A stretch of 64,000 nt of DNA from Prosopocoilus inquinatus (taxonomy: Eukaryota; Arthropoda; Insecta; Coleoptera; Lucanidae): contig CM069871.1 of NCBI GenBank assembly GCA_036172665.1, positions 3,348,001 to 3,412,000 of the forward strand. The letters run 5' to 3'. Positions 21,461 through 32,790 of this stretch are shown one piece after another. The translations under genes and the position numbers were made by a program. Every line of letters begins with the position of its first letter. Within the stretch, counting starts at the first letter, position 1. The notes under the pieces are model-generated. The model was not told where the DNA came from and did no database searches. It worked only from the letters and a program-made list of their open reading frames with translations.

Positions 21461-22440
21461 CTCGATGCTTTTTTGTAGTTCATCGTTTTTCATTTGTTTT
21501 ATGTGCATCTCAGTTGTTTTGTGTACTATAGATTCGTTCCTTTCGCCAGAACTTCGAGCAAAGCACGAATTTAAGTAAAATTTCATCACTGCGCATGATT
21601 TCGATAGTTCAGAACTTGAAATTTCTTTCTCTTTTTTTTTTGTTTCTTTTTGTGTTCGTTCAGCTCTGTGTTGTCGATATTCCTTCCAATATTAAAACAT
21701 AAATCAAATTTAGGTATTTACTTACTATTATTAACAATCAGGAAAAGAGAGGAAAACTACGAGATTATTAGCACTCCCTCTCCTTTAATTGAACAGATCA
21801 ATTTATCGCCTTAAGTATTTTCTAAAACAAAAATAAATGAAAAACTTAAGCAGGACAATTTGTCGTCGGCGCTGCGTACAAATATTTATTCCTTTGCACC
21901 GAAACACGACTGCCTTCCTTCGGAAAATGATTGAATTTTAAATCAAGTGATTAAAGCATTTTATTTTCGACGATATTAAACTCAGATGTTTTTATTTCCA
22001 TCTACAGCAAAAAATATATTGCAACGTAAGTTCGCTTACTTCGTGTTATTGAAAATAATTTAAAGAGAGATAAAATTCTCACTCTTCCGGCGCGGCGCGG
22101 CGTGCGAGTGCATCTATGACAAAAACGGGCAAAAAACGAGCCCGAGTGTTCCACAGCTATCTTTTCTTTTCTTATTTGGCCCTTGTCTTTAGTCACTTAT
22201 CGGACGTCGCCAGGGAATGTGCGATCTTCTCTTGTTCTTATTAGCGAATTTGCCTAATATTACTGCGATAGTTTGTTTATTATAAGATACGCGATCGTGA
22301 AGTGGCCCCTAGAATTCGAAAAAGTATGTTGAAGGTGTTAAGCCAATTAATTAATTAATTTAGTTTTAAGAAGTGAAAACTTTCTGATTTACAAAAACGT
22401 TATAACTTTTTAGTGTGTGTATTGTGGTTGCTGGTTGGGG
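21461..22440. other. Unique sequence upstream of a candidate gene start
   Basis: No frame or repeat of note. It includes a CpG-rich patch (GGCGCGGCGCGGCG near 22,090) and TAATTAATTAATTAA near 22,345. It would be the promoter region if the start at 22.48 kb is real. Confidence 0.35.
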
Positions 22441-22575
22441 GGTTTTCGGCACTAGAGCTGCACGCTTCGTAAAACGGTAGGGTGAGTGAAATCATAGTTT
22501 TTCTCGATTTAATTTACTAAATATACACATTGTTACAGTTCCACGTCCATATTATGCAGCTCAGATGGCAGAGGG
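22441..22575 (+). CDS. Candidate 5' end of a plus-strand gene: leader exon, 57-nt intron, start-codon exon
   Basis: A leader ends ACGGTAGG|GTGAGTG (donor GT at 22,482). A 57-nt intron with an AT-rich body ends TTGTTACAG at 22,538. The next exon (22,539-22,575) contains ATG at 22,565 with codons for M-A-E and two bases of a fourth, then a donor GG|GTGAGT. Donor, acceptor, donor and intron size all fit insect genes. The 5' edge given is arbitrary, because no TATA or initiator fixes the start site. The rest of the coding region would lie downstream across a long intron. It may instead be chance. Confidence 0.35.
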
Positions 22576-22618
22576 GTGAGTCATTTATTTCCTTCATATC
22601 AGGAGGAAATTAGTCTTT

Positions 22619-24070
22619 TGCTTTCGAGAAATAAATAAATAAATGACAAGCAAAGTCGTATTAACACATTTAATTTAATTTAATATACAGATAACTCCAG
22701 ATAAAAACAAAGGAAGAAAAAACGTGTATGTAGGGTGTTCGCGGGAAAACGCATCGATAGCTAGAAAATAACTTTTCAGATTTTCTATTTGATTTTGAAT
22801 TTTTGACTTCAGAAATTTACATTAAAAACTGAGATTAGATACGATTCTATTCTGTAAAAGTCACGTGAAAAATCAAACCGCGCAACCAGCGGCGTATCAA
22901 CAGGGGTTGCAGGGCAACTCGGCCCGAGCACTTTGAAATCAAAAAATTTAAATATTTATTGAAAATAAACATACTTTCAGTCATATAACAGATCTTTTGT
23001 TAATTTTTTTAACCGCAGAGGGGCCCTTTGATTGATGCCTAAATCCACCTCTGCAACCCTGGCTCTCTCTATACAGGGTGTAACAAAAATACAGGCCGCT
23101 ACTTCACGGACGTATTCTACACATCAAAATAAAGAAAAAAAATTCATGTAAACTTGTATACAGGGTCTTCACGGGAAGCTGCAATAACAGTTAACTCTTT
23201 TATTTTATTAATGTTTACGTAGTAACTTGTATTGGAAAAGTTTCATGACCTGTCGTGCCCAATTTTATGGCAATACCGGAAAAACAAATGACTGTCAAGA
23301 TTTTGGGATTTTCATTTGTTTTTATCTTTTTTTTTTAATAAGACAGGAGTTTTTTTTGCATTTGAGAAATAAATAAATAAATTACAAGCAAAGCCGTATT
23401 AACAAAATTAATTTAATTTAATATACAGTTAACTCCAGATAAAAACAAATGAAAAAAAAACATGTATGTAGGGTGTTCGCGGGAAAACGCATCGATAGCT
23501 AGAAAATAACTTTTCAGATTTTCTATTTGATTTTGAATTTTTGACTTAAGAAATACACATTAAAAACTGAGATTAGATACGATTCTATTCTGTAAAAGTC
23601 ACGTGAAAAATCAAACCGCGCAACCAGCGGCGTATCAACAGGGGTTGCAGGGCAACTCGGCCCGAGCACTTTGAAATCAAAAAATTTAAATATTTATTGA
23701 AAATAAAAATACTTTCAGTCATATAACAGATTTTTTTGTTAATTTTTTTAACCGCAGAGGGACCCTTTGATTGATGCCTAAATCTACCTCTGCAACCCTG
23801 GTTCTCTCTATATAGGGTGTAACAAAAATACAGGCCGCTACTTCACGGACACATCAAAATAAAGAAAAAAAATTCGTACAAACTTGTATACAGGGTCTTC
23901 ACGGGAAGCTGCAATATCAGTTAACTCTTTTATTTTATTAATGTTTACGTAGTAACTTGTATTGGAAAAGTTTCATAACCTGTCCTGCCCAATTTTATGG
24001 CAATATCGGAAAAACAAATGACTGTCAAGATTTTGGGGGTTTTCATTTGTTTTTATCTTTTTTTTTTAAT
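22619..24070. repeat. 738-bp tandem duplication of CAGGGTG-type repeats
   Basis: Two copies begin at CGAGAAATAAATAAATAAAT (22,625) and at the matching point 738 bases on. Both contain TAGGGTGTTCGCGGGAAAAC, a GGCGTATCAACAGGGGTTGC block, TAGGGTGTAACAAAAATACA and CAGGGTCTTCACGGGAAGC. They are over 95% alike by eye, with a few indels. Confidence 0.9.
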
Positions 24071-25101
24071 AAGTCGTAATTTTTTTCGCTCGCATCACGT
24101 TCAGAACGTCATATTAATTATGTCTCCGAATCAGTTTCTTCCAAAGCTTAGTGATTTTTTATTTGGTAAATAAATCTTGATGATAAAGAAAAATGTCTAC
24201 AACAACTAACTATACTGTATACATGTTGAAATGGATTCTTTTTTCTGCATTTAATTTAACATTTGGATTAAAAATAAATATTTAATTTTCAATTTAACAA
24301 TTTTAATAGTTTAACTAATTTTGGCTATTTACACGTTTATTTGAACTTTTTCTTCATTTTGGTTAGCAAAATGTGTCAGAAGTAGTAGCTACTTTAAGAA
24401 TACATCGTACAGATTAAAGTGAAGAATGTATGTATACAGGGTGTTCGCGTGAAATTGTATCACAGTTAGGAAAGGACTTTTTAGAGACGTACTGAATTAG
24501 ATATCTTAAAGGCGTCGCGATGATAAAGAGCTGATATTTCGTTAAAAAAAAAAATTAAAAACGATTGGAAATCTCGAAAACCAAACAGTAATTTGTTTTT
24601 CCGATACTACCATAAAATCTGGCGGAAAATATCCTGAAACTTTCCTAATTTAAGTTACCCCGGGAAGTTTCAAATAAAAAAGTTAGCTATTGCAGACGTT
24701 TTTCTTAAACACCAAAATTTATTTACCAAATAATGATAATAATAATAATTAAAAAAAAAAATAGTAGGCTTTGGAACAAAATATTTTAGAGACGTAATCA
24801 ATACGACGTTCTGAATGCATGGCGATGACAAAAATTATTAGGTTTTATTAAAAAAAAAGTTAAAAAGATTTGAAAATCGCAGAAACCTGACAGTCATTTG
24901 TTTTTTCGATATAGCCGTAGAATTATATATAGCCATGTTTCCAACATAAGTTACTTCGTAAAAATTCAAATAAGTGAGTTAGTTAGTTGTTGCAGCTTTC
25001 CGTGAACGTCCTGTATACCTGTTTATATGAACTTTTTTCTTTATTTTGATCTGTAGAATACGTCCCTGAAGTAGCGGCCCGAATTTTTGTTACACCCTGT
25101 A
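23072..25101. mobile_element. Inverted-repeat-bounded CAGGGTG composite
   Basis: About 110 bases at 23,072-23,185 (TACAGGGTGTAACAAAAATA, GGCCGCTACTTCA, GGGTCTTCACGGGAAGCTGC) recur inverted at about 24,985-25,101, ending TTACACCCTGTA. A module with AACAAATGACTGTCA and a pyrimidine tract is repeated inside in both orientations (about 24,010, 24,590 and 24,890). There is no transposase. It looks like nested insertions of one family. Confidence 0.6.
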
Positions 25102-25394
25102 TTTTGGTTAACTTTGGTTTCCGCCATTTTACATTTTGTATAAATCACGCATTTTATTTAATTATACAGTGTCCGGCAGAAAGTTGGCTAGATATGGGAA
25201 AATTCTTTATTATTGATTGAATGATAAAATGATAAAAAACCTAACATTCCATTTAAAAAAGTTGAAAACAATTGAAAATCACGAAAACCTGATTGTCATT
25301 TGTCTTTTTGAAAGTACCATAAAACCGAAGAGGAAAGGTCCCAAAACTTTTCTAATTTAAGTTACTTCATAAAAATACAAATAAGAAAATTTGA
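25102..25394. other. Repeat-derived spacer
   Basis: It contains TATACAGTGTCCGGCAGAAA at 25,166 and another diverged copy of the module with CTGATTGTCATTTGTC (about 25,288). No gene. Confidence 0.4.
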
Positions 25395-27347
25395 GTGTGC
25401 ACTGAAGGGATCTCCTAAACCGTAAGAGATACAAATTCGGTTAAATAGAAGAAAAGTTGCACGAAGCAATGCCTAACTCGTATTCATTAACAGAATAATT
25501 TTTTTCTGATTTCTTTTTGAGATATTAATAAAAATGTAAAAAAATCAATTTTCTTTTTCTTCATGTATCTCTTTTATTATACATAATTTGGAAATTCCGA
25601 TTTAACTTTCTACAGGCACTTCCTGATTCTGCTTCTAATAGGAGTAACAGAATTGAAGTCAAACGTTTCGTCTTTCCACGACCATCATCAGTTTCGATTT
25701 TTTAAATACAACTTATCTCTTTTTATTTTTCTATTCGATGGCATTTTTTTCTCCTGATTGTAATGATATGTCACACTTAATAGTTGATATTAATTTGAAG
25801 CTTAAATAATTCAGCTTTTATATGAAAATTTTAATTAATACATAATTTGACATTTTTAGTTCATTTTCTTAGCTATAGAGTAAATTATAATAAACTATTT
25901 CAAGTTTTTCTGTATCGTTATTTTGATAATGCACTGCACTTACGAAAATGAATTTTTACCGACAAACATCTAGTTCTAATATAATTTGCTAGATTAGTAT
26001 CACAGCTTTGGTATAGGAATGAAAAAGCCTAGTTCTAAATTTCGACTCGCACTATTGGGTTAAAAGAAAAAGTGAATACTAACTTATACTAAAAATATTT
26101 AGATATTACTGAGTAGTACCTTTTACAAAGCTAAAAATGAATATTCTTGTGATAAATTTGAAAGATACTTTCTATAACAATGTTTTTTTTTTTTAATTTC
26201 TTTAGCACTCAGTGTCTCTCAACACTTCACTATCTTCTTTTTTAAATATGGTTAAGTCAAAAAATGGAACTAAATGTTGTCACTCCTTTTGAACAGTTAA
26301 AGTTTGGCACGGTATCGGGACCACCATCCATAATTTAAAAGGATAAAGTAGGCTTTATATTTTGGACATTGAAAGAGTGACTAGCATTTAGATAAATAAT
26401 AACGGGGAACTAAGAAGGCGAATATTAGATTCTTATAGAAAAGGTTCAAGGACGAATGTGTATCTTGAAAACAGTGGAGGATATTTCGACGATTTACTTT
26501 AATTTATTTATTTCACTTCACATATTTCACAAAACTCAATGTTTCTTTGTTCTTTTATAATTTGTATTCAACTTATTTATTTTGTTCTTGTAATTTAATA
26601 TGTTTATACTGCTGTTTATTCGGTTTATGTTAATCACCTAATATCATTTAGTCAATATTTATTGATTCTTCCTCTTCCGACAACTGAATGTTAGTTGCTA
26701 ACACTTAACAAATAAAAAAAAAGTGGTTAGGAATAAATTTACTTATTAAGAAAAACATGACGAAACTAAATCAGTTTGTTTGTCATATTCTAACTTTACT
26801 TGAAAAAAGATATTAAGTATTATACTCACTGAAATCGCCAGAAAAAATGCTATCGACTAGAATTATAAAAAGATAAGAAATGAACCAAAAATTTCAGATT
26901 ATGTATTAAATAAAATTTTCATATAAAAGCTGATTTATTTAAGCATCAAATTAATATCAACTATTGAGTGTGACATATCATTACAATCAGGAGAAAAAAA
27001 TGCCATCGAATAGAAAAATAAAAAGAGATAAGTTGTATTTAAAAAATCGAAACTGATGATGGTCGTGGAAAGACGAAACGTTTGACTTCAATTCTATTAC
27101 TCTTATTCGAAGCAGAATCAAAAAGTGCCTGTAGAAAGTTAAATCAGAATTTCAAAGTTATGTACATTAAAGAGATCAGGGAGAAAAAGAAAATTGATTT
27201 TGTTACATTTTTATTAATATCTCAAAAAGAAATCAGAAAAAAATTATTCTGTTAATGAATACGAGTTAGGCATTGCTTCGTGCAACTTTTCTTCCATTTA
27301 ACCGAATTTGTATCTCTTACGGTTTAGGAGATCCCTTCAGTGCACAC
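25395..27347. mobile_element. 1.95-kb element with about 480-bp terminal inverted repeats
   Basis: The left arm (25,395-25,878) starts GTGTGCACTGAAGGGATCTC, and the right arm (26,876-27,347) ends with its inverse. They match almost throughout, including ACGGTTTAGGAGATC, GCAATGCCTAACTCG and CCATCATCAGTTTCG. The roughly 1-kb middle is AT-rich without an open frame. AATTTGA sits just outside both ends (directly at the left, two bases away at the right), a possible target duplication. No transposase, so it would be non-autonomous. Each arm carries a CTGATGA-stem-GAAAC motif pointing outward. Confidence 0.8.
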
Positions 27348-28736
27348 CCAATTTGAAACAGCCGGTATAATTAATAAAATAAATAAGGTAATAATTTTAT
27401 TCTCGGCTCATCTAAACAAGGGTTCCTAACTTTCTTTGTATAAAACATTTTAAACATTTCAGTGTTTGAATCTACCCTAACGTACGCTGTTACTTTGATC
27501 TCCATAAATTGCACCTCACAAATAAGTGTTTAACCTGATTATAAACATTTTAAAGTTAATTACAGGGACTCATTGCGTTTTCATTTCTTACAGCTTCTTA
27601 TCTTGCTGAAGCAATGAATTTAAATTTAAAAAATACCAGACGAAACGTAAAATACATGAAAGCATATTAGATTAGACATAATTGATTACTTACATGCTTA
27701 GGTGCAGCTGAAACACGTTGTTGCAGTTGCAACATTAAAATGCCGTAGTCCTTCGGGTTATTGTTTTCAGGTATGTGGTGAGTGCTTCCATTATTATTGA
27801 TTGATAAAAAAAAAAAAATACCTAGTCGTAGACTGAACTAAACTGAGTTAAAACTGTAACGGTAGAATTTCGCTTTCGGATTTTGAAACCTCGCGGAATG
27901 AAGAAAACTATTTCGCGTCGCGTCGTTCAACTTTGCTATTTTCCGCCGCCTACATAATTTTAATTCAATTCTCAGCTTCGGTGGCGGGCGGCGGCGGCGG
28001 CGGCGGCGGCGTTTACAAGATATAATAATAATAGCAATAATAGCGAGAGAATTTACGTTACTTATTTTTTTTTTTTCGAAATACTTTGTGTCTATGTGCG
28101 AAAATTACAGCAGATAAATAACGATTACGCAACGTTTACGTAACGGCTTGCGCGTTAATTATTTGCGGAGCGCTGCGCCGCAAAATGTTAGCTAGGATAC
28201 GTTTTCGTGGCTCTAATAATACACTGACCTAATCTAATGTTAAATAATTTTTTGATCTGGTAAAAGTTGGCAACATCAAGGTTGGACTGTACTTACTAAC
28301 CTTGATATATTCGGCGTGTTGAGTCGTGCGGATTGCGATTTTAGTTAGCATGCTAAAAACGTCGGCGCGCTATACACTTACAAATTCAATGCTAGTTTTT
28401 AGCGCAAAAAAAAAAAACGAGTCAAAGCGGTAAGCATGCGTGTAACAAATTCGTTTCATTGCCGACTTTGTTGCTGCTGCCTACAAAGTAAAGTGATGAA
28501 AAAAAAAGTTGTCGGCTTACGCGGATTAACAGAATAAATTAGCAAGTCGTTTAAATATTTAAGCCACCGGCTGTATTCATTAATTAGGACCCTTTAATTG
28601 TTTTTTGGTCGAAAATTCATTCCTTAGTTTCTGCAATTAATTACATCTAATATTAATTCGCAGTTTAGTATTCTTAATGGAAACTAAAAAAAAAAAAAAC
28701 GTATTTTAAAAAGGTGTTCATGAAGTGTTGAGTAAT
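27348..28736. other. Unique CpG-containing stretch
   Basis: No supported exon. It holds a recursive-splice-like site at 27,771, a (CGG)n run at about 27,985-28,011, and a CpG-rich area 27,870-28,230 with bZIP-like GTTTACGTAACGG near 28,135. It could be regulatory. Confidence 0.4.
27757..27782 (+). promoter_or_regulatory. Possible recursive splice site (zero-length exon)
   Basis: TTATTGTTTTCAG is immediately followed by GTATGT, giving abutting acceptor and donor at 27,770/27,771. A second donor GTGAGT follows at 27,778, so a 7-base microexon is the alternative. Sites of this form act in long insect introns. It is on the same strand as the candidate gene start at 22.5 kb. Confidence 0.35.
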
Positions 28737-31700
28737 ATTAATTAATTTGCTCGTTCAGTGTTGCCAATAGGCTTTTGCAAAAAGTTTCATTAGAAAATGT
28801 CAACAATGGGCGCGTTCAACGAACCCAACAGTTGATGAAAACCAAAAACATGTTTCGCTAATGTTGGTTTTAAACAAGTTGGAGCCGCCATGAAAACTAT
28901 TGTTTATCAATCAACATTTGACATGCGCAGTGAGGTTAGATTTTCTTACACGATCACTCGCCATAATTATAAAAACTCGAGAAAGTCGGCAATCCGAAAG
29001 AGGTTAGAACCTGCCGTCGGAATAAACAAATGACAAACTGGCACCGCACTCACCATAAATTATTTTCGGTGAGCAAATTCAACAACTGTTGACGGTCAAT
29101 ATAAGTAACCAAACAGTACTAAACATGTCAACATACTCAACAGTCGTGTCCGCTGAACGCGCCCATAAATTAATTTGTTCGTTCAGTGTTGCCAATACGC
29201 TTTTGCAAAAAGTTACATTAGAAAATGTCAACAATGGGCGCGTTCAACGAACCCAACAGTTGATGAAAACCAAAAACATGTTTCGCTAATGTTGGTTTTA
29301 AACAAGTTGGAGCCGCCATGAAAACTATTGTTTATCAATCAACATTTGACATGCGCAGTGAGGTTAGATTTTCTTACACGATCACTCGCCATAATTATAA
29401 AAACTCGAGAAAGTCGGCAATCCGAAAGAGGTTAGAACCTGCCGTCGGAATAAACAAATGACAAACTGGCACCGCACTCACCGCAAATTATTTTCGGTGA
29501 GCAAATTCAACAACTGTTGACGGTCAATATAAGTAACCAAACAGTACTAAACATGTCAACATACTCAACAGTCGTGTCCGCTGAACGCGCCCATAAATTA
29601 ATTTGTTCGTTCAGTGTTGCCAATACGCTTTTGCAAAAAGTTACATTAGAAAATGTCAACAATGGGCGCGTTCAACGAACCCAACAGTTGATGAAAACCA
29701 AAAACATGTTTCGCTAATGTTGGTTTTAAACAAGTTGGAGCCGCTATGAAAACTATTGTTTATCAATCAACATTTGACATGCGCAGTGAGGTTAGATTTT
29801 CTCGCATGATCACTCGCCATAGTTATAAAAACTCGAGAAAGCCGGCAATCCGAAAGAGGTTAGAATCTGTTGTCGGAATAAACAAATGACGAACTGGCAC
29901 CGCACTCACCGCAAATTATTTTCGGTGAGCAAATTCAACAACTGTTGACGGTCAATATAAGTAACCAAACAGTACTAAACATGTCAACATACTCAACAGT
30001 CGTGTCCGCTGAACGCGCCCATAAATTAATTTGTTCGTTCAGTGTTGCCAATACGCTTTTGCAAAAAGTTACATTAGAAAATGTCAACAATGGGCGCGTT
30101 CAACGAACCCAACAGTTGATGAAAACCAAAAACATGTTTCGCTAATGTTGGTTTTAAACAAGTTGGAGCCGCCATGAAAACTATTGTTTATCAATCAACA
30201 TTTGACATGCGCAGTGAGGTTAGATTTTCTTACACGATCACTCGCCATAATTATAAAAACTCGAGAAAGTCGGCAATCCGAAAGAGGTTAGAACCTGCCG
30301 TCGGAATAAACAAATGACAAACTGGCACCGCACTCACCATAAATTATTTTCGGTGAGCAAATTCAACAACTGTTGACGGTCAATATAAGTAACCAAACAG
30401 TACTAAACATGTCAACATACTCAACAGTCGTGTCCGCTGAACGCGCCCATAAATTAATTTGTTCGTTCAGTGTTGCCAATACGCTTTTGCAAAAAGTTAC
30501 ATTAGAAAATGTCAACATTGGGCGCGTTCAACGAACCCAACAGTTGATGAAAACCAAAAACATGTTTCGCTAATGTTGGTTTTAAACAAGTTGGAGCCGC
30601 CATGAAAACTATTGTTTATCAATCAACATTTGACATGCGCATTGAGGTTACATTTTCTTACATGATTCCTCGAAATAATTATAAAAACTTGAGAAAGTCG
30701 GCAATACGAAAGAGGTTAGAATCTGTCGTCAGAATAAACAAATGACGAACTGGCACCGCACTCACCGTATATTATTTCCGGTGAGCAAATTTGACAACTG
30801 TTGACAGTCAACATAACTAACCATTAACCGTTCAGCGTACTAAACAAGTCAACATACTCAACAGTTGTGTCCGCTGAACGCGCCCATAAATTAATTTGCT
30901 CGTTCAGTGTTGCCAATAGGCTTTTGCAAAAAGTTACACTAGTAAACGTCACCAGATTCAAACAATGGCGCGTTCAACGGACCCAACTGTCGATTAAAAC
31001 CAAAAACATGTTTCATTTAAGTTGGTTTTAAACAAGTTGGAGCCGCTATGAAAACTATTGTTTATCAATCAACATTTGACATGTGCAGTGAGGTTAGATT
31101 TTGTTACATAATTACTCGCCACAATTATAAAAACTCGAGAAAGTCGGCAATCCAAAAGAGGTTAGAATCTGTCGTCGGAATAAACAAATGACGACATGGC
31201 ACCACACTCACCGCAAAATAATTCCGGTGAGCAAATTCAACAACTGTTGACAGTCAACATAAGTAACCATTAACCGTTTGGCATACTAAATAAGTCAACA
31301 TACTCAACAGTTGTGTCCGCTGAACGCGCCCATAAATTAATTTGCTCGTTCAGTGTTGCCAATAGGCTTTTGCAAAAAGTTACACTAGTAAACGTCACCA
31401 GATTCAAACAATGGGCGCGTTCAACGGACCCAACTGTCGATGAAAACCCAAAACATGTTTCATTTAAGTTGGTTTTAAACAAGCTGGAGCCGCTATGAAA
31501 ACCACTGTTTATCAATCAACATTTCACATGCGCAGTGAGGTTAGATTTTCTTACATAATCCCTCGCCATAATTATAAAAACTTGAAAAAGCCTGCAATTC
31601 GAAAGAGGTTAGAATCTGTCGTTGGAATAAACAAATGACGAACTGGCACCGCACTCACCGCAAATTATTTCCGGTGAGCAAATTCGACAACTGTTGACAG

Positions 31701-32139
31701 TCAACATAAGTAACCATTAACCGTTCAGCGTACTAAACAAGTCAACTTACTCAACAGTCGTGTCCGCTGAACGCGCCCGTAAATTAATTTGCTCGTCCAG
31801 TGTTGCCAGTAGGCTTTTGCAAAAAGTTACCTTAGTAAACGTCACCGGATTCAAACAATGGACGCGTTCAACGGAGCCAACTGTCGATTAAAACCAAAAT
31901 CATGTTTCATTTATGTTGGTTTTAAACAAGTTGGAGCCGCTATGAAAACTATTGTTTAGCAATCAACATTTGACATGCGCAGTGAGGTTAGATTTTCTTA
32001 CATGATCTCTCGCCATAATTATAAAAACTTGAAAAAGCCGGTAATTCGAAAGAGGTTAGAATCTGTCGTCGGAATAAACAAATGACGAACTGGCACCGCA
32101 CTCACCGCAAATTAATTCCGGTGAGTAAATTCGACAACT
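28737..32139 (+). repeat. 428-bp satellite array, about eight units
   Basis: A partial unit (28,737-29,088) is followed by seven units. The anchor GCTGAACGCGCCCATAAATT recurs at 29,151, 29,579, 30,007, 30,435, 30,871, 31,319 and 31,769, so spacings are 428, 428, 428, 436, 448 and 450. The first units are nearly identical; later ones diverge and are longer. Each unit has CCGCTGAACGCGCCCAT facing ATGGGCGCGTTCAACG, a CTCACCG...CGGTGAG hairpin and CAGTGTTGCCAAT. The 66-codon frames in four copies only reflect copying; 428 is not divisible by three. Confidence 0.97.
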
Positions 32140-32262
32140 GCGTTCGTTTTTTTCAACTTCGCTCACTCCATTTACTCTCTTGGTACTTCTATCTCACTTT
32201 AACTTGTACCAAAAGTGAGACAAAAATGTGAAAAGAGTGAACGGAGTTGAAAAAACGAACGC
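32140..32262. mobile_element. Foldback element at the satellite edge
   Basis: GCGTTCGTTTTTTTCAACTT at the left is inverted at the right as GAGTTGAAAAAACGAACGC. Inner arms pair CTCACTC and TTGGTAC with GTACCAA and GAGTGA. It begins within the last satellite unit, a few bases after TTCGACAACT. Confidence 0.75.
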
Positions 32263-32635
32263 GGCTTGAAACTTTCAATAGAAACATCCCAAGTAATCAC
32301 AAATGCTTTACTAAATTCTTACAACTGCTTATAAAGAATTTTTATACTTTATTAAATTTTTAGTATACTTTGTTAGGATTGGCAACACTGACCCTAGTCT
32401 TATTATGTGATCAACGGAATTTATAATCCGAGCAGACTGTGATATTTTCCAAAAAGTTAGCAACATAGTCTTATAGAAATTATTAAACATTTTAGGTGTC
32501 AGAATTGTGACATTTATTCATTAAATGATTGATAATAAACGGATTTGTCTTGTTGAAACCCCCCCTAATATTCTAAAGAGGCGTTTAAACCGGCATTCAT
32601 TCATAATAAAAAAAAAACAAAACAAAATAAACACT
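32263..32635. other. Noncoding spacer
   Basis: AT-rich. It contains GGATTGGCAACACTGACC near 32,379 and no gene. Confidence 0.45.
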
Positions 32636-32790
32636 GTATAAAGCCCGAGCATAACCTCAAATACCACAACCGTCAACTTATTATTTATTTAACATTGTAT
32701 CCAACCACACAGTGTAAAATAGCACCAGTCGTAGCCTCCTCTAATTATGAAGTCCATTGATCACCCGGCATTCAAAGACCGTTTCGAAAG
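32636..32790 (+). repeat. Dispersed direct repeat, copy 1
   Basis: About 150 bases around ATAACCTCAAATA, ACAGTGTAAAATAGCAC and CTCTAATTATGAAGTCC resemble 39,086-39,240 at roughly 80% by eye, same orientation. Confidence 0.65.

Noticed and set aside
29089..30573. Four identical 66-codon plus-strand frames at 428-bp spacing
   Set aside because: They are copies of the same satellite segment. The unit length is not a multiple of three, later units disrupt the frame, and no gene signals accompany them.
28737..32139. CRISPR-like array
   Set aside because: Units of 428 bp without unique spacers in a eukaryote-like context are satellite DNA.
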